Notes under the pieces: generated by a model
Told to the model about the DNA's origin: nothing
Database searches by the model: none
What the model saw: the letters and a program-made list of their open reading frames with translations, nothing else
Shown here: positions 45,232 to 54,024 of the stretch, in pieces
How positions within the stretch are numbered: the first letter of the stretch is position 1
Layout: each line of letters opens with the position of its first letter
Made by a program: the position numbers and the translations under genes
Assembly (NCBI RefSeq): GCF_024706985.1
Contig: NZ_JAMCCX010000050.1
Coordinates: forward strand, 109,256-173,255
Length of the DNA: 64,000 bases
Origin: Alicyclobacillus sp. SP_1
Lineage (GTDB): Bacteria > Bacillota > Bacilli > Alicyclobacillales > Alicyclobacillaceae
Direction: 5' to 3'

Positions 45232-45365
45232 CCTATACGGGCACGTAGAATTCTCCGACATACGTCGGTCGCTTTCGTCGCAATATCCTTGCAAAATAAG
45301 CGGACAGGCACAGTTCGTAAATGAAATAGTTTTTACTCGTCAGGGTCGAAAGGAGGGCGCATGGA

Positions 45366-46646
45366 TTGGACATTCAAAGGCCAAGAGGCACTGCCGATTT
45401 GTTGCCAGAGGCGCTCGGCTTGTGGAGTGCCTTCGAGCGCGTCGCGCTTCGCGAATTTGAACGAGCCAACTACCGAGAAATTCGCACGCCTCTGTTTGAA
45501 CACACCGAACTGTTTGTGCGCGGCGTGGGGGATACCACGGATATCGTGGAGAAAGAGATGTACAGTTTTCAAGACCGTGGGGGCAGAAGTCTGACCTTGC
45601 GTCCCGAGGGTACGGCAGGAGTCGTTCGCGCTTACGTAGAGAACAAAAGGTACGGACGTGCGGACATTGACAAGCTGTACTACTTAGGGCCGATGTTTCG
45701 CTATGAGCGGCCGCAAAGCGGACGGTCTCGGCAGTTTCATCAATACGGATGTGAAGTGTTTGGCGCAGAGGCACCAGAGTTGGACGCCGAGGTTATTGCG
45801 CTGTCGTATCGAATTCTCTCCGAATTTGGTCTGACCGGACTCACCGTCGAAGTGAATTCGGTGGGCTGTGATGTGTGTCGCCCGCAGCACAAAGCTGCCA
45901 TGCTCCGTCTCGTACAACCCCATGCTGAGGAGTTTTGTGGGGACTGTCAGCGCCGCATGGAACGGAATCCGCTGCGCATGTTTGACTGCAAGCACGAGAC
46001 TTGCCAGCGCCTCTTGACCGAACTGCAAGTGCCACGCATCTCCGATGTACTCTGCGCCGACTGCCGCGAGCATCTCGAAGCGGTCTTGCATCACACCGCG
46101 TTACTTGGCATTCCCTGCGAACGAAATCCCAATTTGGTTCGCGGTCTCGACTACTATACTCGAACTGCTTGGGAAGTGACGGTGGCGGGCCACAGTACCG
46201 TCTCCGGCGGTGGCCGGTACAATTCTTTAGTCGCGGAGCTTGGCGGTCCGGAGACACCGGGCATCGGCTTCGCGGGAGGTGTGGAGCGAGCCGTTCAACT
46301 GGCTATCGACCAGAGTCTAACAGCGGGAGAGGATGAGCGCCTTGACGTCTATGTCGTGACCGCCGATCAAACGGCGACAGACCAAGCCACGTCGCTCGTC
46401 GATACCCTGCGCCGGGCTGGATTTATGGCCGATCGCGATTTTCAACGACGCAGCGTGAAGTCGCAGGTTAAGTCAGCGGATCGACAGCATGCTCGCTGGA
46501 TGGCGGTGCTCGGAGAGACGGAATTGGCGAGCGGGACGGTCACTGTCAAAGACATGGACTCCGGTGAGCAGGAGATTTGGCCGTTTCTGGAGGTTGCCGA
46601 GCGCATGCAGGAGCGCAGGACAAAGCAGGAGGGGGAAGGCAAGTGA
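45366..46646 (+). CDS. hisS: histidyl-tRNA synthetase
   Basis: Charges tRNA(His). It is a class-II synthetase: motif 1 region IRTPLFEHTELFVRGVG, motif 2 MFRYERPQSGRSRQFHQYG, histidine-binding NLVRGLDYYTRTAWEV, motif 3 PGIGFAGGVERAV, and a C-terminal anticodon-binding domain. A TTG start at 45366 is adopted because AGGAGGG is eight bases upstream and the family N-terminus (IQRPRGTADLLPE) follows directly. An ATG at 45361 is in another frame. At 426 residues it is normal. The stop overlaps the aspS start by 4 bp. No T-box is seen in the 134-bp leader. Confidence 0.96.
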   Translation: MDIQRPRGTADLLPEALGLWSAFERVALREFERANYREIRTPLFEHTELFVRGVGDTTDIVEKEMYSFQDRGGRSLTLRPEGTAGVVRAYVENKRYGRADIDKLYYLGPMFRYERPQSGRSRQFHQYGCEVFGAEAPELDAEVIALSYRILSEFGLTGLTVEVNSVGCDVCRPQHKAAMLRLVQPHAEEFCGDCQRRMERNPLRMFDCKHETCQRLLTELQVPRISDVLCADCREHLEAVLHHTALLGIPCERNPNLVRGLDYYTRTAWEVTVAGHSTVSGGGRYNSLVAELGGPETPGIGFAGGVERAVQLAIDQSLTAGEDERLDVYVVTADQTATDQATSLVDTLRRAGFMADRDFQRRSVKSQVKSADRQHARWMAVLGETELASGTVTVKDMDSGEQEIWPFLEVAERMQERRTKQEGEGK

Positions 46647-48445
46647 TAGAGAAAATTGCCGCAACGGCAGATACGAGGACACACTTTGTAGTAGAAACGC
46701 TGTCGGTGGTACCTGGTACGCGAGTGACTTTGGCGGGGTGGGTACAAAGACGCCGCGATTTGGGTAGCGTGGTATTTTTGGATTTGCGCGACCGGACAGG
46801 CATTTTGCAGTTGGTTTGCGATGTCAGCCGGGGGACAGCAGAGGAGGCCATGAAAGCGGCCGATGCGGCGCGCAATGAGTACGTGGTAGTGGTCACAGGC
46901 ACGGTCGTGACGCGCGAAGAAAAGTCGGTCAATCCGAAATTGGAGACGGGGCAAATTGAGTTGCTCGTGACCGAATTGACCCTTGTGAACCGGGCGAAGA
47001 ATCCGCCATTTTACATTGAGGACGACATTGATGTGGACGAACAGGTTCGTCTCAAGTACCGATATTTGGACCTGCGGCGTCCCGAGATGCAACGTATGAT
47101 GCGTCTGCGCCACGAAGTCTTTCAAGCATTTCGGAACTTTCTTCATGGCGAAGATTTTCTGGAAGTGGAAACGCCCATCTTGACTCGCAGTACGCCCGAA
47201 GGCGCTCGCGATTATATTGTTCCGAGCCGCTTGCAGCACGGTGCGTTCTACGCCTTGCCACAATCTCCGCAAATTTTCAAACAGTTGCTGATGGTCGCTG
47301 GCTACGAGCGATACTATCAGATTGCGCGCTGTTTTCGCGATGAGGACCTGCGCGCAGATCGACAGCCAGAGTTCACACAGCTTGACATCGAGACTTCGTT
47401 TCTGTCGATGGATGCCTTGCTATCCCTGATGGAACGGATGTTTGCGTCGGTGTTTTCGACGGTGCTCGGCGTTTCGTTGGAATTGCCGTTTCAACGTCTG
47501 ACGTACGAGGAAGCGATGGACCGTTATGGTTCGGACAAGCCGGACCTGCGCTTTGACCTGCCGTTGGTCTCGTTGAATGATGTCGTCGCAAAGAGTAGCC
47601 TGCCCGCGTTCCAGACGGCGTTGGCTGAAGGCGGAGCAGTCAAAGCACTGGTTCTTCCTGGATGTGCCCATTATTCGCGGAAACAGCTCGATGACCTTGC
47701 GAAATACGCCATGTCCTATGGGCTCAAAGGACTCGCCACCCTTCAGTTGGGCGCAGATGGAATGAAGTCCTCCCTAGGGAAGTGGATGAGCGAGGACGAG
47801 TTGAAGCGAATGGCCGAAGTGAGTAACGCTCATCTGGGCGATCTCGTTCTGATCGGTGCTGGCCCGAAAAAAGTGGTTCGCCAAGCGATGGGTGCGCTGC
47901 GTCTGCATGCGGCATCGCTGCTTGGTCTGGTCGACTCCACCGCGTTTCGCTTTTTGTGGATTGTCGATTTTCCACTTTTCAGCTTGGACGAGGAGACAAA
48001 GCAGTATGTCGCTGAGCACCATCCTTTCACCATGCCTCGACTGGAAGATTTGGAGTTGCTCGAAACGAATCCAGGTGCAGTGCGGGCCCAGGCATACGAC
48101 TTGGTGCTGAATGGTTTCGAATTGTCGTCCGGTTCGATGCGCATTTATCGCAGAGATATTCAAGAACGGATGTTTGCAGCACTTGGCTTTACGCCGGAGG
48201 AGGCAAAAGCGCAGTTTGGATTTTTGCTGGACGCGTTTGAGTATGGGACTCCGCCTCATGGGGGCATTGCTTTTGGGCTGGACCGCCTGGTGATGTTGAT
48301 GGGCGGGGGAAAGTCCCTGCGCGACTGCGTGGCTTTTCCGAAAACCGCGAGTGCGACGGACCTGATGATGGATGCTCCTGCTGCAGTCGCCAAAAGCCAG
48401 TTAGATTTCCTCGGAATTCAGGTTGCCGAGCGGTCGAAATCGTGA
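46643..48445 (+). CDS. aspS: aspartyl-tRNA synthetase
   Basis: Charges tRNA(Asp). It is a bacterial class-IIb enzyme of 600 residues with the N-terminal OB-fold (VTLAGWVQRRRDLGSVVFLDL), TRSTPEGARDYIVPSR, motif 2 RCFRDEDLRADRQPEFTQLD, the GAD insertion domain, and motif 3 GGIAFGLDRLVMLM. It starts at a GTG overlapping the hisS stop, with AGGAGGGGG upstream. The 3' end of the gene also appears to carry the promoter of the 6S RNA. The hisS-aspS order is conserved in Bacilli. Confidence 0.96.
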   Translation: MIEKIAATADTRTHFVVETLSVVPGTRVTLAGWVQRRRDLGSVVFLDLRDRTGILQLVCDVSRGTAEEAMKAADAARNEYVVVVTGTVVTREEKSVNPKLETGQIELLVTELTLVNRAKNPPFYIEDDIDVDEQVRLKYRYLDLRRPEMQRMMRLRHEVFQAFRNFLHGEDFLEVETPILTRSTPEGARDYIVPSRLQHGAFYALPQSPQIFKQLLMVAGYERYYQIARCFRDEDLRADRQPEFTQLDIETSFLSMDALLSLMERMFASVFSTVLGVSLELPFQRLTYEEAMDRYGSDKPDLRFDLPLVSLNDVVAKSSLPAFQTALAEGGAVKALVLPGCAHYSRKQLDDLAKYAMSYGLKGLATLQLGADGMKSSLGKWMSEDELKRMAEVSNAHLGDLVLIGAGPKKVVRQAMGALRLHAASLLGLVDSTAFRFLWIVDFPLFSLDEETKQYVAEHHPFTMPRLEDLELLETNPGAVRAQAYDLVLNGFELSSGSMRIYRRDIQERMFAALGFTPEEAKAQFGFLLDAFEYGTPPHGGIAFGLDRLVMLMGGGKSLRDCVAFPKTASATDLMMDAPAAVAKSQLDFLGIQVAERSKS

Positions 48446-48451
48446 TACCAT
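48423..48451 (+). promoter_or_regulatory. putative promoter of the 6S RNA gene
   Basis: TTGCCG (48423-48428), a 17-bp spacer, and TACCAT (48446-48451) preceded by an extended -10 TG (48443-48444). It straddles the end of aspS and predicts a start at about 48457-48459, exactly where the base-paired RNA region begins. Confidence 0.45.
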
Positions 48452-48456
48452 CCTCT

Positions 48457-48657
48457 TATCGATTCGCCCTGCGGTGTGCGTGATGCCCACTGTGTTTTGT
48501 TCCAACACTTTTTTGAACGGGAGTTCGATGTCTCTCCCACCTTAGCAAATGCCCGTCTGAGATGGGACTTGCGAAGTGGATGAGCAGGGCACCCACCTGC
48601 GCGAGCAGGATCAAAACCTCGGGTGACACGGCAATGGCGGGGCGTTGATAAGAAGGA
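48457..48657 (+). ncRNA. 6S RNA (bsrA/SsrS-like)
   Basis: The 265-bp gap after aspS folds on paper into one long rod, as 6S RNA does. The ends pair: CTTATC (48455-48460) with GATAAG (48647-48652). CGCCC (48465-48469) pairs with GGGCG (48640-48644), and TGCGGTGT (48470-48477) with ACACGGCA (48626-48633), one mismatch. The apical part pairs CCAC-CTT-x-GCAA (48537-48548) with TTGC-x-AAG-TGG (48569-48579). Between them lies a large internal loop with small hairpins, the expected RNA-polymerase-binding bubble. In B. subtilis 6S-1 RNA is also encoded directly after aspS and before the yrvM-rarA-cymR genes, so the location matches. 6S RNA binds housekeeping RNA polymerase in stationary phase. The exact ends are inferred. 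Confidence 0.65.
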
Positions 48658-48662
48658 CACAT

Positions 48663-48691
48663 TGGGGAGCCTTGGTGAAGGTTCCCCATTT
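48663..48691 (+). terminator. hairpin downstream of the 6S RNA
   Basis: TGGGGAGCCTT (48663-48673), loop GGTG, AAGGTTCCCCA (48678-48688): an 11-bp stem with one G-U pair followed by TTT. It lies just after the 3' end of the rod and 20 bp before the threonine aldolase start. Confidence 0.55.
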
Positions 48692-48710
48692 GCGTTGGGA
48701 GCGTGATAGG

Positions 48711-49763
48711 ATGAGTCAAATTTCAGACTTTCGCAGCGATACAGTGACGAAGCCGACGGACGCGATGCGAGACGCCATGCGAGAGGCTGTGGTCGGCGAC
48801 GATGTCTACGGTGAGGACGAAACGGTCCGACAGCTTGAGCAACTTGCAGCCGAGTTGATGGGCAAAGAAGCCGGACTGTTTGTCACGAGCGGCACGCAGG
48901 GCAATCAAGTGGCCATCGCGACGCATGCTGGCCGTGGCGACGAAGTCATCGCGGAGAGTGAGTCTCACGTTTTCTACTATGAAGCGGGGGCTGTTGCGGC
49001 CATCGCGGGCGCGCAACTTCGGCAGTTGCCGGGCAAGCGTGGGGTGATGGACCCAGAGCACATTCGTGAAGCCATCCGCACTCCCAACATTCACCATCCG
49101 GTCACAAAGCTCATCTGTGTTGAAAATACTCACAATCGCGCAGGAGGAACGGTCATCCCCGAAGCGGCTCTGCGGGAGACCGCTAACATTGCCAGGGAAC
49201 ACGGCGTGGCAGTGCACATGGACGGAGCGAGGTTGTTCAATGCAGCAGTTGCAATGAATGTGCCAGTTGCAGAATTGGCCGCACATGCGGATTCCGTCCA
49301 AGTTTGTCTATCAAAAGGGTTGTGTGCGCCCATCGGATCGGTCCTTGTTTCCAGCCGCGAGTTCATCGAGCGCGCACGCGTTTGGCGCAAACGCCTCGGA
49401 GGTGGGATGAGACAAGCTGGGGTGATTGCAGCGCCGGGTATTATCGCACTATCCACGATGGTGGAGCGACTGGAGGAAGACCATCGCCTAGCCACTCGCT
49501 TGGCGTCCGAACTGGCGAGTCTGCCGGGTCTTGAGGTCAATCTCAGCTTGGTGGATACGAATATCGTCCTCGTCGACATTGCCAAGACAGGCTACACCGT
49601 GGACGAATTCCTCGCGGTGCTTGCAGAAGAAGGATTCTTGGCCACTTCATTTGGCAAAACCGTGTTGCGTTTTGTGACGCATCGCGACGTCAGTGATGTC
49701 GATGTGGACCGTCTGATTTCGTATCTGTCATCTCACCTACGGCGGCCGAGCGAGGTGCACTAA
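48711..49763 (+). CDS. low-specificity L-threonine aldolase
   Basis: A PLP enzyme cleaving L-threonine (or allo-threonine) to glycine and acetaldehyde. Family features are FRSDTVTKPT at the N-terminus, VGDDVYGEDETV, FVTSGTQGNQVAI, ENTHNRAGGTVIP, HMDGARLFNAAVA, and the PLP-binding lysine in VCLSKGLCAPIGSVL. The GGGMRQAG loop follows. Length is 350 residues. ATG 48711 fits the family N-terminus. It occupies the slot held by tcdA (yrvM) in B. subtilis and overlaps the rarA start by one base. Confidence 0.9.
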   Translation: MSQISDFRSDTVTKPTDAMRDAMREAVVGDDVYGEDETVRQLEQLAAELMGKEAGLFVTSGTQGNQVAIATHAGRGDEVIAESESHVFYYEAGAVAAIAGAQLRQLPGKRGVMDPEHIREAIRTPNIHHPVTKLICVENTHNRAGGTVIPEAALRETANIAREHGVAVHMDGARLFNAAVAMNVPVAELAAHADSVQVCLSKGLCAPIGSVLVSSREFIERARVWRKRLGGGMRQAGVIAAPGIIALSTMVERLEEDHRLATRLASELASLPGLEVNLSLVDTNIVLVDIAKTGYTVDEFLAVLAEEGFLATSFGKTVLRFVTHRDVSDVDVDRLISYLSSHLRRPSEVH

Positions 49764-51040
49764 TGGACCTGTTTGAGCGCGCCAGTCAGTCCAAAGTCGC
49801 AGAACAGGCACCGCTTGCCTACCGCATGCGCCCGGTCACATTAGATGACATCGTGGGCCAGCCTGACGTGGTCGGCGAATCGAGTGCGCTTCGTCGCGCC
49901 GTTCTCGCGAAACGCCTCATGTCGGTATTGCTCTATGGACCGCCCGGTACTGGCAAGACGTCGCTCGCGCATGTGATTGCAAGGGAATCGGGTGCCGTTT
50001 TTGTGGAACTCAATGCGGTTTCGGCGGGTGTGGCGGACCTTCGCCAAGTCGTCCGGGAGGCAACGGAGCAGCGCGCGCTCTATGGTCAGAAGACGCTCGT
50101 GTTCATCGACGAGATTCATCGGTTTAACAAAAATCAGCAAGACGCCTTGCTCCCCCATGTGGAGGCGGGACTGTTGACGCTGATTGGTGCGACCACTGAA
50201 AATCCATACTTCGAGGTCAATCCGGCCTTGCTCTCACGGTCGCTCCTGTTTCGGCTGCAACCGCTTGACGACGCCTCGGTTCGCCTGCTTCTCGGACGTG
50301 CTCTCGCGGACGAGGAGCGTGGTTTGGGGTCGGTTCGTGCCGAGGTCACGGAAGCGGCATTAGCGGTCTTTATTCGTCACGCGGCCGGAGATGCAAGGCG
50401 CGCACTGAACGCTTTGGAACTCGCCGTGTTGACGGCACCGCTCGGCGCAAAGGGAACTCCGGTGGTCGGTGAGGCGGACGCCCTAGCTTCCTTGCAAACG
50501 ACGCCTGTTCTTTACGACAAGGCGGGAGACGAACATTACGATACCATTTCTGCTTTCATCAAAGCGGTGCGTGGTTCGGATGTGGATGCCGCGCTGTTTT
50601 GGCTGGCGAAAATGGTCGTGGCTGGGGAAGATCCGCTCTTTATCGCACGCCGTCTCATCATCCTTGCCGTGGAGGATATTGGGCTTGCTGAACCTTACGC
50701 CCTGACCGTCGCCGTCTCTGGACTGCATGCTCTTCAAGCCATCGGCATGCCGGAAGGACGCATTGTTCTCGCCGACGTCACGGCGATGTTGGCAAGAGCG
50801 AAAAAGTCGAATGCTGCTTACAAAGCGCTTGATGCGGCGATTGCGGATGTTCGGGCGGGTGTCACCGTATCGGTGCCACTCCACTTGCGGTCCACCGCCT
50901 ATGCGGGGAGTGCCAAACTCGGCAACGGGATCGGCTACCTATATCCTCACGATTTTCCTGGACATAGGGTGGAACAGAGTTACTGGCCGGAAGGATTGCC
51001 GCCGAAAAAATACTTAGAGGAAGAGGAGCTCGACGGTTGA
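49763..51040 (+). CDS. rarA: replication-associated recombination protein RarA (MgsA)
   Basis: A clamp-loader-like AAA+ ATPase acting at stalled replication forks. Motifs are RPVTLDDIVGQPDVVG, Walker A LYGPPGTGKTSLAHV, Walker B LVFIDEIHRFNKNQQDALL, sensor 1 LIGATTENPYFEVNPALLSR, and the sensor 2 region AAGDARRALNALE. A C-terminal tetramerisation domain follows (LYDKAGDEHYDTISAFIKA). It has 425 residues. It starts in a TAATG overlap with the threonine aldolase gene and overlaps the Rrf2 gene by 4 bp. Confidence 0.95.
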   Translation: MDLFERASQSKVAEQAPLAYRMRPVTLDDIVGQPDVVGESSALRRAVLAKRLMSVLLYGPPGTGKTSLAHVIARESGAVFVELNAVSAGVADLRQVVREATEQRALYGQKTLVFIDEIHRFNKNQQDALLPHVEAGLLTLIGATTENPYFEVNPALLSRSLLFRLQPLDDASVRLLLGRALADEERGLGSVRAEVTEAALAVFIRHAAGDARRALNALELAVLTAPLGAKGTPVVGEADALASLQTTPVLYDKAGDEHYDTISAFIKAVRGSDVDAALFWLAKMVVAGEDPLFIARRLIILAVEDIGLAEPYALTVAVSGLHALQAIGMPEGRIVLADVTAMLARAKKSNAAYKALDAAIADVRAGVTVSVPLHLRSTAYAGSAKLGNGIGYLYPHDFPGHRVEQSYWPEGLPPKKYLEEEELDG

Positions 51041-51447
51041 AAATCTCAACAAAAGGACGCTACGGACTCATGCTCATGGTCGATTTGGCGATGAACGATG
51101 CGGGCGATCCGGTCTCCTTAAAATCGATTGCGGCAAGACAGGGATTATCGGAGCATTATTTAGAGCAACTCATCTCCCCCTTGCGCAATGCTGGCTATGT
51201 TCGCAGTGTGAGAGGGGCTTATGGTGGGTATCAGCTGGCTAAGCCGCCGACAGACATCAGCGTGCGGGAGTTGTTTGTGGTCTTGGAAGGTCCGATTGAC
51301 TTTGTTGACACGGACGTGGACGACGGCTTGGCTAAGCTGTGGAGTCGCATGCAGACATCGCTGTCTGATGTGTTGGAGTCCATCTCACTTGCCGATTTGG
51401 TCCAAGACCGTCAGTCGGATGCCGCGGGCTATATGTTCTACATCTAG
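51037..51447 (+). CDS. cymR: Rrf2-family transcriptional regulator, CymR-like
   Basis: A winged-helix repressor; in Bacilli CymR represses cysteine and sulfur uptake genes. The Rrf2 signature is seen as MKISTKGRYGLMLMVDLA, then IAARQGLSEHYLEQLISPLR and VRGAYGGYQLAKPP. The cysteine cluster used by IscR and NsrR to bind Fe-S is absent, which agrees with CymR. It has 136 residues. The start is TTG in a TTGA overlap with rarA. The position rarA-cymR-cysteine desulfurase is the B. subtilis order, which supports the assignment. Confidence 0.85.
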   Translation: MKISTKGRYGLMLMVDLAMNDAGDPVSLKSIAARQGLSEHYLEQLISPLRNAGYVRSVRGAYGGYQLAKPPTDISVRELFVVLEGPIDFVDTDVDDGLAKLWSRMQTSLSDVLESISLADLVQDRQSDAAGYMFYI

Positions 51448-51555
51448 GGCCTGATTTTGGCCCTGATGTTGCACAAGAGTTTTCTCGAGACATGCAAAGA
51501 GCGGATGCAGCTTCTCGGGAGGCTTTCTGCAGTACCGCTCTGTCGAGGAAGGAAG

Positions 51556-52719
51556 ATGGCCATGATTTACTTCGATAATGCCGCAACCACGCCAGTGGAT
51601 GAGCGTGTCGTGCTTGCCATGACTCCTTACCATTCGGACATCTACGGCAATCCGTCGAGTCTCCATGCGGCTGGTCGGGAGGCTCGCAGGGCTTTGGCGT
51701 TGAGCCGCGAGTCGATTGCCAAATGGCTTGGTGCAACCCCTGCGGAGTTGGTCTTTACGAGTGGGGGTACGGAGGCGAATCATCTGGCACTGTTCGGTAG
51801 TTATCTGGCAGCCCGGGAGACCGTGGAGGTACCGCACTACGTCGTCAGTCAGGTCGAACATCATGCGGTGCTCGACACCATGTCCCTGCTCACGGCACTG
51901 GGTGCCAAGGTCACCTTTGTGTCTCCAGACCCAGCAGGACGCATTGCCCCGGAGGACGTGGTTGCGGCAATCCGTCCGAATACCGTGGCCGTGTCTGTGA
52001 TGGCCGTCAACAATGAGCTGGGGACCGTCCAACCCATCGAAGCGATTGCTCTGCGTGTCAAAGAGGTCAATCCGCGCATTGCTGTGCACACAGATGCCGT
52101 GCAAGCCCTCGCCTGTGAACGCTTGGATATGTCCCACTCGTTGGTCGATCTCGCTGCTTTCTCAGCGCACAAAATTCACGGGCCGAAGGGGATTGGCCTG
52201 CTCTATGTCCGAGCGGGGACAAGGCTGACAGTCGGTCACGTTGGCGCCAGACAAGAGCGAGGTCGGCGCCCTGGTACCGAGAATGTCGCAGGGATTGTCG
52301 GCTTTGCCAAAGCGGTTGAACTGTTGGAAGCGGAGTGGGAGAGCCGGCAAGCACAAGTGTGCGCCGTGCGGGAAGCATTTCTGTCACGAGTACAAAGTCT
52401 TCCAGGCGTCACTCTGCTCAGTCCACATGATGGGGCACCGACCATTGTCAATCTCTCACTGGCAGGCACCGAGAGTGAGACCACACTGATGCGGATGGAT
52501 CTCGCAGGGATGGCGGCATCGGCAGGTTCTGCCTGTACGGCGGGAACGGCAGAGCCAAGCCATGTGTTGCTCGCCTGCGGGTTGGCGGACGACGTAGTGC
52601 GCGGCGCCATTCGGTTCAGCTTCTCTCATCAGAATACCGTGGAAGAGGCCGAAACGGTTGGTGTTTGGATGGAGCGGTTGCTGACTGGACACGCTCCAGC
52701 AACTTTGTCTAGACAGTAG
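51556..52719 (+). CDS. cysteine desulfurase (NifS/IscS type, YrvO-like)
   Basis: Removes sulfur from cysteine for tRNA thiolation or Fe-S assembly. Signatures are YFDNAATTPVDERV, NPSSLHAAGREAR, FTSGGTEANHLAL, the PLP lysine (about residue 206) in FSAHKIHGPKGIGLLY, and the catalytic cysteine loop SAGSACTAGTAEPSHVL (Cys about 326). Length is 387 residues. ATG 51556 follows GAGGAAGG. In B. subtilis the equivalent yrvO is followed by the tRNA thiolase gene mnmA, but here the next 270 bp hold no gene. Confidence 0.92.
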   Translation: MAMIYFDNAATTPVDERVVLAMTPYHSDIYGNPSSLHAAGREARRALALSRESIAKWLGATPAELVFTSGGTEANHLALFGSYLAARETVEVPHYVVSQVEHHAVLDTMSLLTALGAKVTFVSPDPAGRIAPEDVVAAIRPNTVAVSVMAVNNELGTVQPIEAIALRVKEVNPRIAVHTDAVQALACERLDMSHSLVDLAAFSAHKIHGPKGIGLLYVRAGTRLTVGHVGARQERGRRPGTENVAGIVGFAKAVELLEAEWESRQAQVCAVREAFLSRVQSLPGVTLLSPHDGAPTIVNLSLAGTESETTLMRMDLAGMAASAGSACTAGTAEPSHVLLACGLADDVVRGAIRFSFSHQNTVEEAETVGVWMERLLTGHAPATLSRQ

Positions 52720-52989
52720 CGTGAAAATCGAAGTGACTAATGAATTTTGTGTGTCTTATCCAATTTCTGCATTGCGGTCAGTCAAGCTCCGGCGTATGAT
52801 AATTGTGACGACTGGAAGAGATTGAAACGGATTATTTCGAGTTCAGCAATGTTACGGCGTGTAATTTTGTTCGTTTCTAGTCGATGTTTATTTTGGTTTG
52901 CATGTTTAAGGTTTTGGATATCTTGTAAGTACATCCGCGTAGCGACATTCTTCGTCGGTCTTTGCCGATAAACAAAGGAGTCCTGTCAA

Positions 52990-53178
52990 ATGAGATGCCC
53001 CCACTGTCAGTGTCGTGACATAGGGAAAATTGGCGCCAATCAGTTCTATTGCTGGAATTGTTTTAAGGAATTCAACGTATCCGGCGAAGAAGTACGGGTG
53101 TTCGATGTTGCGGAAGATGGTTCGCTCGTCTCCGTTGAGGCGATGGCGGAAGAACTGGAATACGGTACCGGGGCTTAG
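52990..53178 (+). CDS. small zinc-ribbon protein, 62 residues
   Basis: The N-terminus has two cysteine pairs, CPHCQC and YCWNC (about residues 3-24), in the spacing of a rubredoxin-like zinc ribbon. An acidic tail of about 35 residues follows. It starts at ATG 52990 with AAAGGAG upstream and ends in a strong terminator, so it is a real transcription unit. It could be a small regulator or RNA/DNA-binding protein; no named family can be given. The 270-bp gap upstream is noticeably A/T-rich. Confidence 0.8.
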   Translation: MRCPHCQCRDIGKIGANQFYCWNCFKEFNVSGEEVRVFDVAEDGSLVSVEAMAEELEYGTGA

Positions 53179-53216
53179 GGTTTAAAATCGGTGCGTGAAC
53201 AGGCCAGTCTTCGGAC

Positions 53217-53243
53217 AAGCCCCCAGCACATGGGGGCTTTTTT
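53217..53243 (+). terminator. intrinsic terminator of the zinc-ribbon gene
   Basis: AAGCCCCCA (53217-53225), loop GCACA, TGGGGGCTT (53231-53239) and a run of Ts: a textbook rho-independent terminator. It also lies just beyond the end of the convergent crcB gene. Confidence 0.93.
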
Positions 53244-53269
53244 CTGTTCGGCGCTAGACTGGTGAAAGA

Positions 53270-53638
53270 TTACGGCAGTCCGAAGAGGCCAATAGCCGCC
53301 GCCGCAATGCCAAATACAAGTGAGAACCCAACATAAAGCAATGCCGCTGCGATACGCTGCTCGCGCAACAAAGTCGTCGTTTCGTAAGAAAAGGTGGAAA
53401 ATGTCGTATACGCGCCGCACATGCCAACGCCGAGGATGAGCATTGGGGCGTCTCCCAGTGACGGAAAGTAGCGCGCAAGTGAAGACGTGAACCAACCCAG
53501 CAAAAACGCGCCGGACACGTTGATGAGCAATGTAGGGTAAGGAAACGTAAAGGAAAATCGCTCATTCAACCATTGCCCAAGAGAAAATCGCAAGAGCGCT
53601 CCGACCACTCCGCCAAATCCGACGAACAAGAAACTCAT
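53270..53638 (-). CDS. crcB: fluoride ion channel Fluc/CrcB, second subunit
   Basis: A four-helix membrane protein that, as a dimer in antiparallel orientation, exports fluoride. Family features are GALLRFSLGQW, the pore asparagine in TLLINVSGAFLLGW, and the phenylalanine-box motif GAYTTFSTFSYE. Length is 122 residues. The ATG at 53638 overlaps the stop of the first crcB gene (ATGA), so the pair is co-translated. Bacilli often encode two Fluc proteins that form a heterodimer, which probably applies here. Confidence 0.93.
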   Translation of the reverse strand: MSFLFVGFGGVVGALLRFSLGQWLNERFSFTFPYPTLLINVSGAFLLGWFTSSLARYFPSLGDAPMLILGVGMCGAYTTFSTFSYETTTLLREQRIAAALLYVGFSLVFGIAAAAIGLFGLP

Positions 53639-54024
53639 GATGGAGCACCTTCTCGTCGCCACGGTTGCTCTGCTAATAGGACGCCGAGATAAGCCAAACA
53701 GGGTCCGAAGATGGCAGACAGAGCCAGGTAGAAAAAGCTGTCCCACCACAATCCGGACTTCCACAAATTCCACAGTTCTACCGTGAATGTAGAGAATGTT
53801 GTGAAAGCGCCGACGAGTCCGGTTCCGAGACCGATTCGAATCGTTGGGTGCACCTTCCACTGCTTGCTCGTGGCTGTGTAGAACCACCCTAAAAACAGGC
53901 TTCCACTCCAGTTGATGAGCAGCGTGTCGAGCGGAAAGCCGGACACGGTTCCCATCCATTCCGAGATACCATAGCGCAAACAAGCTCCGAGAAAGCCGCC
54001 TGCGCCAACCGCCAAGTATTTCAC
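53635..54024 (-). CDS. crcB: fluoride ion channel Fluc/CrcB, first subunit
   Basis: The first gene of the tandem crcB pair. It carries GACLRYGISEW, the pore-lining LLINWSGSLFLGW and GAFTTFSTFTVE, and four hydrophobic helices in 129 residues. GTG 54024 is taken as the start because the family N-terminus begins there and a GCAGGA site lies six bases upstream; the frame stays open a further 29 codons. I could not recognise a fluoride riboswitch upstream. Confidence 0.92.
   Translation of the reverse strand: MKYLAVGAGGFLGACLRYGISEWMGTVSGFPLDTLLINWSGSLFLGWFYTATSKQWKVHPTIRIGLGTGLVGAFTTFSTFTVELWNLWKSGLWWDSFFYLALSAIFGPCLAYLGVLLAEQPWRREGAPS

Noticed and set aside
45232..45365. T-box riboswitch before hisS
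   Set aside because: The leader is only 134 nt, with no T-box core sequence and no specifier stem; only a small hairpin at 45255-45268 is visible.
48456..48719. Minus-strand frame of 87 codons in the aspS downstream gap
   Set aside because: Not recognisable as protein; the region's paired structure and synteny fit a 6S RNA.
52747..52971. 74-codon plus-strand frame in the A/T-rich gap
   Set aside because: There is no ribosome-binding site, odd cysteine- and tryptophan-rich composition, and no similarity to a known family.
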